This document shows positions 1 through 7,991 of a stretch of 46,272 nucleotides of DNA, piece after piece. Numbering within the stretch: the first letter of the stretch is position 1; each line of letters starts with the position of its first letter. A model generated the notes under the pieces. That model worked only from the letters and a program-made list of their open reading frames with translations. It had not been told where the DNA came from and did not search any database. Source of the stretch: an uncultured Bacteroides sp. (GTDB lineage Bacteria > Bacteroidota > Bacteroidia > Bacteroidales > Bacteroidaceae); NCBI GenBank assembly GCA_944321495.1, contig CALULP010000034.1, forward strand, positions 1 to 46,272. The letters are read 5' to 3'. The translations under genes and the position numbers were made by a program.

Positions 1-2
1 CC

Positions 3-98
3 GACAAAACACAGCTTCGTGACTTGTTCGACAAATCAAATTTCAATAATGTCAAAGAACGATATGATTCAAGTGAACCGAATTTATTTAATTTTTAA
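3..98 (+). CDS. C-terminal end of an unidentified gene (partial)
   Basis: Reading from base 3, an open frame enters from outside the window and stops at a TAA at 96-98, leaving 31 residues that begin DKTQLRDLFDKSNFNNV and end NLFNF. The composition (Asp/Lys/Asn/Phe-rich, hydrophilic) looks like real protein. The other two plus-strand frames look less protein-like, although frame 1 is also open to base 110. I do not recognise the family. A weak stem (TTGTCCA/TGGACAG) follows at about 102-122 and could end its transcript, but no T-run follows. Confidence 0.4.
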   Translation, partial: DKTQLRDLFDKSNFNNVKERYDSSEPNLFNF

Positions 99-416
99 CC
101 TTGTCCATTTTTAGTGGACAGTAGTGACAAAAAATATGAGATAGAAAAAAGCGTAAATAATGTAGATTTAACATGTAATTTCAGTTTTAAGTTAAATCCT
201 GTTTGCCCTTTGCAACTAATATTTATCTGTGAATGCCTTGTGTATTTAAGATATATGTTGTGCAGATATGTTGCTTGATAGAGAATCGTTGCCTGTTTAT
301 GGGATTTGTCAGTAAAATGTAAGGTGATGCGGGAAATGGGGAATTTGTAATATGCTTAGGTCGTGTTGTTGGGTTATTGACGGAAGGAAATAGGGCTTTG
401 TAAATCATTTTTTTGC
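99..416. other. Gene-free AT-rich stretch between the left-end fragment and hemW
   Basis: No convincing gene, RNA or repeat is visible. A 61-codon minus-strand frame at 223-408 has no recognisable features and I treat it as chance. The stretch holds the 3' ends of the left-end fragment (+) and hemW (-), so it is a convergent intergenic region without promoters for named genes. Confidence 0.5.
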
Positions 417-1547
417 TTATTCCACATACATTAGGTCGCTGATGATGCCATCAGACACAAAAATGCCTTGCCGGGTGAGGCAGAGGCGGCTGTCTTCCTG
501 ACGAAGAAGGCGGGCTTGCAGGTAGGGAGTGGCGTTTTGCTGGCAATAGCGTTGTAGCGGAATGCCAAACAGGTGGGCAATGTCGTCCAAAGAAATGCCT
601 TGGCAAGTGCGTAGACGGGTCATGATGTATTCGTTGTAGCGGGTTGTGTTGTCGAGCAGTTCGGTGTGGCAGGAAAGATTGCCTTGCCCGATAGCTTCAA
701 TGTAGGTATCCAGGTCGGAGGTGTTCCATTGGCGTGAGCGGGTGTCGAAAGAGTGTGCCGAGGGACCGCAGCCCAGATAGGGAATGCCCTGCCAATAGGA
801 GGTGTTATGGCGCGAATGCATGCCCGGCTTGCAAAAGTTGGAAATTTCGTAATGTACGTAACCTGCGGCGGCAAGGGTGTCCATTAGCTTGGTGAAAAAG
901 CGCAGGCTGCTGTCTTCGTCTACTTCCTTTATACGCTGGGTCTTTAACATGCGGTAGAGAGGAGTACCTTCCTCATAGGTGAGGTGGTAGGCGGATATGT
1001 GCTCTACATCAAGGGCTACGGCTTGCCGGAGGTCGCTTTCCCAACGAAGGTCTGTCTCGCCGGGTAGCCCGTAGATTAGGTCGATGCTGAGATTATTGAA
1101 CCCGGCATGACGGAGGTAGCTTATGGCATCGAATGCCTGGCGGGAGGTGTGGCGCCGGTTGAGCAATTTCAAGGTGGCGTCGTCGAAAGTCTGTATGCCC
1201 ATGCTGACGCGGTTGAAAGGTAAGGTGGACAGCATGTCGGCGTATGTGGGGGTGAGGTCGTCGGGATTGACTTCAAGGGTGATTTCTTCGGCTTCTTGAA
1301 GGCCATAGACAGTATCGAGTGTCTGGAATATCTGTTGAAAATCGGCTTCCTCCAGCAATGAAGGGGTGCCTCCGCCGAAGTAAACGGTGCGGACCGGCTC
1401 TTGAGGCAGATAATCGCGCCTTATTTCCAGCTCTCTGCACAGGGCATGGATGTAGTGTCGTTTCAACTCTGTGCGTGTAGTGGAGTAGAAGTCGCAATAG
1501 ATGCAACGGGTCTTGCAGAAGGGAATATGGAGGTAGATGGCGGACAA
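417..1547 (-). CDS. hemW: HemW-like radical SAM heme chaperone
   Basis: 376 residues, the usual length for HemW (formerly annotated as oxygen-independent coproporphyrinogen oxidase). The N-terminus IYLHIPFCKTRCIYCDFYS carries the CX3CX2C cluster (Cys11, Cys15, Cys18) followed by the Asp-Phe typical of HemW. GGGTPS at about 55-60 is the SAM-binding glycine motif, and the C-terminal third is the HemN_C-like domain. HemW members are thought to bind heme and deliver it to respiratory enzymes rather than decarboxylate coproporphyrinogen; that role is family knowledge. The gene is transcribed away from the EF-G2 gene, with a -7 element about 45 bp upstream of its start. True HemN enzymes differ in the residues around the cluster, so HemW is preferred. 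Confidence 0.9.
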   Translation of the reverse strand: MSAIYLHIPFCKTRCIYCDFYSTTRTELKRHYIHALCRELEIRRDYLPQEPVRTVYFGGGTPSLLEEADFQQIFQTLDTVYGLQEAEEITLEVNPDDLTPTYADMLSTLPFNRVSMGIQTFDDATLKLLNRRHTSRQAFDAISYLRHAGFNNLSIDLIYGLPGETDLRWESDLRQAVALDVEHISAYHLTYEEGTPLYRMLKTQRIKEVDEDSSLRFFTKLMDTLAAAGYVHYEISNFCKPGMHSRHNTSYWQGIPYLGCGPSAHSFDTRSRQWNTSDLDTYIEAIGQGNLSCHTELLDNTTRYNEYIMTRLRTCQGISLDDIAHLFGIPLQRYCQQNATPYLQARLLRQEDSRLCLTRQGIFVSDGIISDLMYVE

Positions 1548-1592
1548 GGGGGATAGTGATTAACGATTAGTAATTAATGGTAGTTTCCTTCG

Positions 1593-1600
1593 CAAAGATA
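1593..1600 (-). promoter_or_regulatory. -7 element of the hemW promoter
   Basis: CAAAGATA on the plus strand reads TATCTTTG on the minus strand, a perfect match to the Bacteroides -7 consensus TAnnTTTG. The predicted leader to the hemW ATG is about 40 nt. No clear TTTG -33 box is visible at the expected distance. Confidence 0.5.
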
Positions 1601-1663
1601 GGTGATTTGTTTGATTGGATTTGCCGGTGCTTTGTGTTTTTCTTGATTCTCTGTTGAAAAACA

Positions 1664-1671
1664 TAGTTTAG
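1664..1671 (+). promoter_or_regulatory. Weak candidate -7 element for the EF-G2 gene
   Basis: TAGTTTAG differs from TAnnTTTG at one position and lies 18 bp after a TTG at 1643-1645, close to the normal spacing. It would give a leader of about 110 nt containing the hairpin at 1737-1753. A second near-match, TAATTTG at 1712-1718, lacks a spaced -33 box. A weak core promoter would fit a gene that depends on an activator. Confidence 0.3.
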
Positions 1672-1736
1672 TAACACTGCGGTTTTAGTTGTTTTTTTTG
1701 CGTCAAATGGCTAATTTGCGCCCCATTAAAGTTAAG

Positions 1737-1753
1737 CGGCACCCCGGGTGCCG
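1737..1753 (+). promoter_or_regulatory. GC-rich hairpin in the EF-G2 leader
   Basis: CGGCACC (1737-1743) and GGTGCCG (1747-1753) form a perfect 7-bp stem with a CCG loop, ending 30 nt before the fusA2 ATG. The surroundings are AT-rich and no T-run follows, so it is not a normal intrinsic terminator. It could affect mRNA stability or translation, or be part of a protein-binding dyad. Confidence 0.45.
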
Positions 1754-1783
1754 GAGTTATTCACTCTTAAATAATATGGTATC

Positions 1784-3943
1784 ATGAAAGTATATCAGAC
1801 GAATGAAATTAAGAACATTGCCCTGCTTGGCAATGATGGCTCGGGAAAAACCACTCTCACAGAGGCGCTGCTCTATGAGAGTGGGATTATAAAACGTCGC
1901 GGCAGAATTACTGCCAAGAATACAGTCAGCGATTATTTCCCGGTGGAGCAGGAATATGGGTATTCTGTGTTTTCCACCGTTTTCCATGTGGAGTGGAATG
2001 GGAAGAAGTTGAACATCATAGATTGCCCGGGCAGCGATGACTTTGTGGGGGCTGCCATCACGGCATTGAATGTGACTGATACCGCTATTTTGCTGCTTAA
2101 CGGCCAATATGGTGTGGAGGTAGGCACGCAAAACCATTTCCGTTATACCGAAAAACTGGGAAAACCTGTCATTTTCCTGGTAAACCAGTTGGATAATGAA
2201 AAATGCGACTATGACATGCTGTTGGAGCAATTGCGGGAAATTTACGGTCCGAAAGTGGTGCCGGTGCAGTATCCGCTGGCTACAGGGCCGAACTTTAATT
2301 CGTTGATAGATGTACTTTTAATGAAAAAATATTCGTGGGGACCCGAAGGGGGAGCTCCCACGATAGAGCCTATTCCTGCCGAGGAAATGGAGAAGGCCAC
2401 CGAACTGCATAAGGCATTGGTAGAGGCAGCTGCTGAGCATGACGAGGGGTTGATGGAGAAATTTTTTGAATCTGATTCCTTGACTGAGGACGAGATGCGT
2501 GAGGGTATCCGTAAGGGCTTGGCATGCAGGGGTATGTTCCCGGTGTTCTGTGTATGCGCAGGCAAGGATATGGGTGTGCGCCGTTTGATGGAGTTTTTGG
2601 GCAATGTCGTGCCGTTTGTTGACGAAATGCCTCCTGTACATAACACACGTGGTGAAGTGGTGAAACCAGATTCCGACGGGCCTACTTCGCTGTACTTTTT
2701 CAAGACGGCTGTGGAGCCACATATCGGTGATGTGCAATACTTCAAAGTGATGAGCGGCAAGGTACATGAGGGAGATGATTTTACCAATGCCGACCGCGGC
2801 TCGAAAGAACGTATTGCGCAGATTTATGCCTGTGCAGGTGCTAATCGCATCAAAGTTGAAGAAATGGTGGCCGGTGATATCGGTTGCACAGTGAAACTGA
2901 AAGATGTGCACACCGGCAATACGCTGAACGGCAAGGGCGCAGAGAACCGCTTTAACTTTATCAAGTATCCTAACTCCAAGTATTCACGTGCCATCCGCCC
3001 GGTGAATGAAGCCGATACGGAAAAAATGATGGCGATATTGAACCGCATGAAGGAAGAAGACCCCACGTGGGTGGTGGAGCAGTCGAAGGAATTGCGGCAG
3101 ACTATTGTGCACGGTCAGGGTGAATTCCACTTGCGTACTTTGAAGTGGCGTTTGGAGAATAATGAGAAACTTCAGATTGTATATGATGAACCGCGCATAC
3201 CTTACCGTGAGACAATTACCAAGGCTGCCCGTGCAGATTACCGTCACAAGAAACAATCGGGCGGCGCAGGCCAGTTTGGCGAGGTACATCTCATTGTAGA
3301 ACCTTATTACGAAGGCATGCCGGCTCCTGATACCTATAAATTTAACGGACAGGAATTCAAAATGAACGTGAAAGGTACGGAAGAAATTCCATTGGAGTGG
3401 GGCGGAAAGCTGGTCTTTGTGAATTGTGTGGTAGGTGGTGCCATTGATGCCCGTTTTATGCCTGCCATTTTGAAGGGTGTAATGTCACGTATGGAGCAAG
3501 GACCGCTGACGGGGTCGTATGCCCGTGATGTGCGTGTCATTGTGTATGATGGTAAGATGCATCCTGTAGATTCCAATGAAATATCTTTCATGTTGGCCGG
3601 GCGTAATGCTTTCAGTGAGGCATTTAAGAATGCAGGGCCGAAGATTTTGGAACCTATTTACGATGTGGAAGTATTTGTGCCTTCGGATAAAATGGGTGAT
3701 GTGATGAGCGACTTGCAAGGCCGTCGTGCCATGATTATGGGTATGAGTAGTGAGGCCGGTTATGAGAAGCTGATTGCAAAAGTGCCTTTGAAGGAAATGT
3801 CATCTTACTCCACCGCTCTTAGCTCACTGACGGGTGGCCGGGCTTCGTTTATCATGAAGTTTGCCAGCTATGAGCTTGTTCCGAGTGATGTACAGGATAA
3901 ACTGGTCAAAGAATTTGAGGCTAAGCAAGGAGAAGAAAATTGA
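1784..3943 (+). CDS. fusA2: EF-G2, elongation factor G paralog with a degenerate GTPase centre
   Basis: 719 residues with the full EF-G layout: G domain (about 1-280), domain II (about 290-390), III, IV (around YRHKKQSGGAGQFGEVH, near 480) and V. The P-loop GNDGSGKT (16-23) is intact. The switch I motif normally RGITI is EYGYSV (57-62), with the Thr replaced by Ser61. The G3 motif normally DTPGHVDF is DCPGSDDF (80-87), so the catalytic His is Ser84, and the NKxD motif is NQLD (134-137). These changes fit the Bacteroides EF-G2 described in B. thetaiotaomicron (BT2167), which promotes translocation without GTP hydrolysis and is induced by Cur in carbon starvation. It precedes rprXY but is separated from them by a strong terminator. 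The functional assignment rests on family knowledge. Confidence 0.9.
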   Translation: MKVYQTNEIKNIALLGNDGSGKTTLTEALLYESGIIKRRGRITAKNTVSDYFPVEQEYGYSVFSTVFHVEWNGKKLNIIDCPGSDDFVGAAITALNVTDTAILLLNGQYGVEVGTQNHFRYTEKLGKPVIFLVNQLDNEKCDYDMLLEQLREIYGPKVVPVQYPLATGPNFNSLIDVLLMKKYSWGPEGGAPTIEPIPAEEMEKATELHKALVEAAAEHDEGLMEKFFESDSLTEDEMREGIRKGLACRGMFPVFCVCAGKDMGVRRLMEFLGNVVPFVDEMPPVHNTRGEVVKPDSDGPTSLYFFKTAVEPHIGDVQYFKVMSGKVHEGDDFTNADRGSKERIAQIYACAGANRIKVEEMVAGDIGCTVKLKDVHTGNTLNGKGAENRFNFIKYPNSKYSRAIRPVNEADTEKMMAILNRMKEEDPTWVVEQSKELRQTIVHGQGEFHLRTLKWRLENNEKLQIVYDEPRIPYRETITKAARADYRHKKQSGGAGQFGEVHLIVEPYYEGMPAPDTYKFNGQEFKMNVKGTEEIPLEWGGKLVFVNCVVGGAIDARFMPAILKGVMSRMEQGPLTGSYARDVRVIVYDGKMHPVDSNEISFMLAGRNAFSEAFKNAGPKILEPIYDVEVFVPSDKMGDVMSDLQGRRAMIMGMSSEAGYEKLIAKVPLKEMSSYSTALSSLTGGRASFIMKFASYELVPSDVQDKLVKEFEAKQGEEN

Positions 3944-4059
3944 TAATCTGCATTTGGCAATGGGGTTGTATTAAGATCTGGAAATTACTGTTTTCTCTCA
4001 AGCGGGAGAAAAGAACGACGGTAGGCTCGTTTTGATACGCTTTATTTGTCATTTGGTTG

Positions 4060-4114
4060 CAATGCGAAAGGTGCGGGTGCTTAAAGGAAGACCGTGCTTT
4101 TCGCATTGTTTTTT
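4060..4114 (+). terminator. Rho-independent terminator of fusA2
   Basis: CAATGCGAAA at 4060-4069 pairs perfectly with TTTCGCATTG ending at about 4108, followed by a run of seven T. The intervening 30 nt can fold further. A smaller stem TTTTCTC/GAGAAAA lies upstream at 3991-4012. Confidence 0.75.
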
Positions 4115-4308
4115 TAGGATTGTAGTGTGAACGGTGTCATTTCTTTCTTTGTTTTTGAATAAAAAAACTCGAAACCTTAATTGCTCTCTTAATTTTTTAT
4201 TAAATTTGCAAAGTGGAATGTGAAGATGAGGACATAATGCCCTTGTGGCAACTTAAAAAAGATTTTGGGTTAATTAACGAAAATCTGCGGTTAAAACAGG
4301 TTAATGCG

Positions 4309-4340
4309 TTGGAAATGTTAATTAGGAATTGTTAATTTTG
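4309..4340 (+). promoter_or_regulatory. rprX promoter abutting its start codon
   Basis: TTGG at 4309-4312, 20 bp, then TAATTTTG at 4333-4340 gives a close match to the Bacteroides -33/-7 promoter with ideal spacing. The rprX ATG is at 4346, only five bases after the -7 element. Transcription would then start at or within a few bases of the start codon, predicting a nearly leaderless mRNA. Confidence 0.5.
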
Positions 4341-4345
4341 CCGTC

Positions 4346-5887
4346 ATGAAAAAGTCAACAATATGGTTATTAGGTCTCGTGATGGGCTTTTCTTTCCTTA
4401 GCCTGTTATACCTGCAAATCAGGTATATAGATGACTTTGTGAAGATGCGCAACGAGCAATTTGATGAATCTGTGAAGCGTGCCTTGATGGCGGCTTCAAA
4501 AGACGTGGAGTCGAGAGAGGTGGAACGTTGGTTGCGCGAAGACATTACAGAGGCAGAACGGAAAGCGTGGGAACAATCGCAGAATAACGGTGTGGTGCAG
4601 ACTCGCCGTTTTAAGATGACATCGCCTGATGGCTCGGTCAGTTCTTCCATAGAGTTCAAAACGTTCAGTAAGCAGCCTTCGGAGTTGCCGCGTGCCATGA
4701 TTTCACGTAAACATGGTGTGAAAACCATTCCGCAGACATCGCGCTCTATTGCCGATATGCTGAAGAACCGCTATTTATATCAGCGCGCACTTGTGGATGA
4801 AGTGGTTTGGCAGATGGTTTACAAAGCCAAAGATAAGCCGATAGAGGAGCGTATTAATTTTAAGGATTTGGATAATGATATACGTTCGGGGTTGATAGAC
4901 AATGGCGTAGACCTTCAATACCATTTTAAAGTGATAGACGGCGACGGACGGGAGGTGTATCGCTGCTCGGATTACAGTGATGAAGGGAGTGAGAGCTCAT
5001 ATTCACAACCGTTGTTCTTGAATGACCCGCCGGCGCGGATGAGTGTAATGAAAGTGCATTTCCCCGGTAAACGGGACTATATTTTCAGTTCGGTAAGCTT
5101 TATGATACCATCGCTGATTTTTACGGTGGTGTTGCTTATAACGTTTATTTTTACCATATATATAGTATTCCGCCAAAAGAAACTGACGGAGATGAAGAAC
5201 GATTTTATCAATAACATGACGCATGAGTTTAAGACACCTATATCCACTATTTCCTTAGCAGCGCAAATGTTGAATGACCCGGCTGTAGGAAAGTCGCCGG
5301 TGATGTTCCAGCATATATCGGGGGTTATCAACGATGAAACGAAACGGTTGCGCTTCCAAGTGGAAAAAGTGTTGCAAATGTCGATGTTTGACCGGCAGAA
5401 AGCCACTTTGAAGATGAAAGATTTGGATATTAATGAACTGATAACGGGTGTAGTCAATACTTTTGCACTGAAGGTCGAACGCTATAACGGTAAGATTGAG
5501 ACGGATTTGAATGCGGAACATGCTTTGATTTCGGCGGATGAGATGCACATCACCAATGTGATATTCAATTTGATGGATAATGCCGTGAAGTATAAGCGAG
5601 CCGATACGGATTTGTTGCTGACAGTGAAGACTTGGAATGAGCCGGGTAAAGTCGTGATTTCGATACAAGATAACGGAATAGGTATTAAGAAAGAAAACCT
5701 GAAAAAGATATTCGATAAGTTTTATCGTGTACATACCGGAAATCTGCATGATGTGAAAGGGTTCGGCTTGGGATTGGCGTATGTGAAGAAAATCATTACC
5801 GACCATAAAGGAACGATCCGTGCGGAAAGTGAATTGAACGTAGGTACTAAATTTATTATTGCATTACCTTTATTAAAAACAGAATGA
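4346..5887 (+). CDS. rprX: Sensor histidine kinase, RprX type
   Basis: 513 residues. A first membrane segment lies at about 5-25, a periplasmic sensor region at about 26-235, and a second long hydrophobic segment at about 240-270 (SLIFTVVLLITFIFTIYIVF). The kinase core follows: H-box MTHEFKTPIST with the phosphorylated His, N-box VIFNLMDNAVKYK, G1 box DNGIGIK and G2 box GFGLGLAYVKKI. It should autophosphorylate and pass phosphate to the response regulator one base downstream. The pair matches RprX/RprY of B. fragilis, first found as regulators that alter tetracycline resistance when overexpressed; the natural signal is unknown to me. The ATG was kept because the membrane segment begins right after it. 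Confidence 0.88.
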   Translation: MKKSTIWLLGLVMGFSFLSLLYLQIRYIDDFVKMRNEQFDESVKRALMAASKDVESREVERWLREDITEAERKAWEQSQNNGVVQTRRFKMTSPDGSVSSSIEFKTFSKQPSELPRAMISRKHGVKTIPQTSRSIADMLKNRYLYQRALVDEVVWQMVYKAKDKPIEERINFKDLDNDIRSGLIDNGVDLQYHFKVIDGDGREVYRCSDYSDEGSESSYSQPLFLNDPPARMSVMKVHFPGKRDYIFSSVSFMIPSLIFTVVLLITFIFTIYIVFRQKKLTEMKNDFINNMTHEFKTPISTISLAAQMLNDPAVGKSPVMFQHISGVINDETKRLRFQVEKVLQMSMFDRQKATLKMKDLDINELITGVVNTFALKVERYNGKIETDLNAEHALISADEMHITNVIFNLMDNAVKYKRADTDLLLTVKTWNEPGKVVISIQDNGIGIKKENLKKIFDKFYRVHTGNLHDVKGFGLGLAYVKKIITDHKGTIRAESELNVGTKFIIALPLLKTE

Positions 5888-5888
5888 T

Positions 5889-6590
5889 ATGGAAGAAAAA
5901 CCGAGAATTTTATTGTGCGAGGATGATGAGAACCTCGGCATGTTGCTAAGGGAGTATTTGCAGGCGAAAGGCTATGCTGCTGAGTTGTATCCCGATGGAG
6001 AAGCCGGGTATAAGGCTTTCTTGAAAAACAAGTATGACCTGTGTGTGTTTGATGTGATGATGCCGAAAAAAGACGGCTTTACATTGGCGCAGGAAGTTCG
6101 TGCTGCCAATTCAGAGATTCCTATTATTTTCCTGACGGCAAAGACGTTGAAGGATGATATTTTGGAAGGTTTCAAAATTGGTGCTGATGATTATATCACC
6201 AAGCCTTTTAGCATGGAGGAATTGACATTCCGAATTGAAGCTATCTTAAGGCGGGTGCGTGGCAAGAAAAACAAGGAAAGCAATATTTACAAGATTGGTA
6301 AATTTACCTTCGATACGCAAAAGCAGATTCTTTCGACACCAGAAAAGCAAACCAAGCTGACAACCAAAGAGTCGGAATTGCTGGGATTGCTGTGTGCCCA
6401 TGCCAACGAGATTCTGCAACGCGATTTTGCGTTGAAAACCATCTGGATTGATGACAACTATTTCAATGCCCGCAGTATGGATGTATACATTACCAAATTG
6501 CGCAAACACTTGAAAGAGGATGATTCAATTGAGATTATCAACATCCATGGCAAGGGATATAAGTTGATTACGCCCGATCCTGAAGATTGA
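5889..6590 (+). CDS. rprY: OmpR/PhoB-family response regulator, RprY type
   Basis: 233 residues in two domains. The receiver (about 1-122) shows the acidic pocket in LLCEDDENLG, the phospho-acceptor Asp in CVFDVMMPKKDG, the switch Thr in FLTAKT and the conserved Lys in YITKPFSM. A winged-helix DNA-binding domain (about 132-230) contains RSMDVYITKLRKHLK and the terminal HGKGYKLI. It starts one base after the kinase stop codon, so the two are translationally linked. A strong terminator follows directly, so this is a two-gene operon. Phosphorylated RprY is expected to bind promoters; no target site can be named from this window. Confidence 0.88.
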   Translation: MEEKPRILLCEDDENLGMLLREYLQAKGYAAELYPDGEAGYKAFLKNKYDLCVFDVMMPKKDGFTLAQEVRAANSEIPIIFLTAKTLKDDILEGFKIGADDYITKPFSMEELTFRIEAILRRVRGKKNKESNIYKIGKFTFDTQKQILSTPEKQTKLTTKESELLGLLCAHANEILQRDFALKTIWIDDNYFNARSMDVYITKLRKHLKEDDSIEIINIHGKGYKLITPDPED

Positions 6591-6608
6591 TGGAACGGTG
6601 TGATATAT

Positions 6609-6642
6609 AAAAAAGGCGATGCCAACGGCATCGCCTTTTTTA
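6609..6642. terminator. Bidirectional terminator between rprY and the small membrane protein
   Basis: AAGGCGATGCC and GGCATCGCCTT form a perfect 11-bp stem with an AAC loop, flanked by A-runs on the left and T-runs on the right. It serves rprY (+) and the convergent gene at 6657-6833 (-). Confidence 0.85.
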
Positions 6643-6656
6643 TAATTCTTCTAATA

Positions 6657-6833
6657 TTAATCAGCAATTCTTTTGTTGATGACAATGTATGAAACCCAGC
6701 CAACGATGATAAGTACCAAAGAGGTACCGAGGATAGCATTGTCATTAACATTTTGAGTGATTGAACAGATAACCAAGATAACTGCTCCCACCAGGATTAA
6801 TATCAGTCCCAGATTCTTTAATAAACCTTTCAT
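6657..6833 (-). CDS. Small two-segment membrane protein, 58 residues
   Basis: ATG at 6833 to TAA at 6657. The protein starts MKGLLKNLGLILILVGAVIL, has a polar hinge (CSITQNVNDN), then a second hydrophobic run LGTSLVLIIVGWVSYIVI, and ends NKRIAD. Two membrane spans with a positively charged N-terminus are clear. The regular hydrophobic pattern, exact use of the gap up to the shared terminator and absence of a competing frame argue that it is real, although it is below common length cut-offs. It is convergent with rprY. I do not know its function; similar tiny inner-membrane proteins are common in Bacteroides. Confidence 0.65.
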   Translation of the reverse strand: MKGLLKNLGLILILVGAVILVICSITQNVNDNAILGTSLVLIIVGWVSYIVINKRIAD

Positions 6834-7036
6834 TGTGTGTGTATTTTAATAGTTATTATATCATTCCACAAAACTTGTCACAAAGAAAAGCATAATTCTT
6901 TAACAGACGAAATAATTTGTGCAAAAAAACTATTAATCCGTGTAATTTGTTGGTAAAAATAAGAAATACCGCTAAAATCGGACCGGAAAATGCTTATGTG
7001 AGGAACACTTTTGGGTCAGACGTGCAAGGGGGGAGG

Positions 7037-7483
7037 TCAATTGTTGGTGTTGAAAAATATTTTGCGCAATACTTCTTGCCCAATGCCTAATTCTTCTGCT
7101 GTAATGCCTTGTAGCGCTTCTTGTAAAGTTTGGCGGGAAACGATGTAGGCTTGTTTTTCCAGTTCTTTGCCTTCAGGTGTAAGTTGGATGAGGTTGATGC
7201 GCCGGTCTTTTTTATCGGACATGCGGGTAACAAGATGCTGGCGCTCCATGTTGTCAATCAGGCGTGTCATACTTGGCTTGTCTTTGTAAGTGGCATTGCA
7301 TAATTCTTGTTGTGTGACACCGTCTTTTTTCCAAAGAAAGATGAGTACAGTCCACTGTTCGGGAGTGATTTCCAATCCGTTTTTCCGGAAATTGCGTAAC
7401 AACTTCCGATTGATGGCGGCAGATACCTGCCCGTTGAGTATGGCGAATATGAGTTGGATGTCGAAATTGAATTGTTCTATCAT
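7037..7483 (-). CDS. MarR-family transcriptional regulator
   Basis: 148 residues from the ATG at 7483. The open frame extends 50 codons further upstream, but that extension crosses the -7 element at 7508-7515 and reads as non-protein, so the start at MIEQFNFDIQ is chosen. The winged helix is visible as LEITPEQWTVLIFLW, then GVTQQELCNATYKDKPSMTRLIDNMERQHLV as the HTH, then the wing RMSDKKDRRINLIQLTPEGK. MarR proteins are dimeric repressors that often respond to small phenolic or redox ligands. The gene diverges from rpsF. The ligand and targets cannot be inferred; autoregulation is likely from the family habit. Confidence 0.85.
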   Translation of the reverse strand: MIEQFNFDIQLIFAILNGQVSAAINRKLLRNFRKNGLEITPEQWTVLIFLWKKDGVTQQELCNATYKDKPSMTRLIDNMERQHLVTRMSDKKDRRINLIQLTPEGKELEKQAYIVSRQTLQEALQGITAEELGIGQEVLRKIFFNTNN

Positions 7484-7507
7484 GAAACCATTGTTTAAAC
7501 AACTTTG

Positions 7508-7515
7508 CAAAGATA
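7508..7515 (-). promoter_or_regulatory. -7 element of the marR-family gene
   Basis: CAAAGATA on the plus strand is TATCTTTG on the minus strand, a perfect -7 match. It lies 24 bp upstream of the ATG at 7483, so the longer upstream open frame cannot be the translated start from this promoter. Confidence 0.5.
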
Positions 7516-7565
7516 GACTGTATCGTTTGTAATTCCTATTGCGATAAATAAAAAAATGCCGATAA

Positions 7566-7596
7566 TTGGTGATTTCAAATAAAATGCCTAACTTTG
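7566..7596 (+). promoter_or_regulatory. Promoter of the rpsF-rpsR-rplI operon
   Basis: TTG at 7566-7568, 20 bp, then TAACTTTG at 7589-7596 gives a full Bacteroides-type promoter. The predicted leader before rpsF is about 45 nt and AT-rich. Ribosomal-protein leaders can be autoregulatory, but I see no defined structure here. Confidence 0.6.
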
Positions 7597-7644
7597 CGCC
7601 GCGAAAAATTAAAGCATTACAAAATTTAATCATTATTTTAACGT

Positions 7645-7989
7645 ATGAACCAATACGAAACCGTTTTCATTTTGACTCCCGTTTTGTCTGATGTTCAGAT
7701 GAAGGAAGCGGTAGAGAAATTCAAGGGTATCTTGACGGCTGAAGGCGCCGAGATTGTAAATGAGGAAAACTGGGGACTGAAAAAATTGGCTTATCCCATT
7801 CAGAAAAAGTCTACCGGTTTTTATCAGCTGATTGAGTTCAAGGCAGAACCGACTGTCATTGCTAAACTGGAAGTGAACTTCCGTCGTGATGAACGCGTAA
7901 TCCGCTTCTTGACTTTCAAACAAGACAAGTATGCCGCAGAGTACGCAGCTAAGAGAAGAAATTTGAAATCAACTAAAAAGGAGGATTAA
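7645..7989 (+). CDS. rpsF: 30S ribosomal protein bS6
   Basis: 114 residues starting [16 protein letters not shown], the conserved bS6 N-terminus, with the later motif [20 protein letters not shown] that packs against bS18. Length and charge are normal for the Bacteroidetes form, which ends in a basic Lys/Arg tail. It is the first gene of the rpsF-rpsR-rplI operon, with rpsR starting two bases after its stop. bS6 and bS18 form a dimer on the platform of the small subunit. Confidence 0.97.
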   Translation: MNQYETVFILTPVLSDVQMKEAVEKFKGILTAEGAEIVNEENWGLKKLAYPIQKKSTGFYQLIEFKAEPTVIAKLEVNFRRDERVIRFLTFKQDKYAAEYAAKRRNLKSTKKED

Positions 7990-7991
7990 TT

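Noticed and set aside
223..408. 61-codon minus-strand frame left of hemW
   Set aside because: No signal peptide, membrane span or recognisable motif, no -7 element before its start, and a composition expected from translating AT-rich noncoding DNA.
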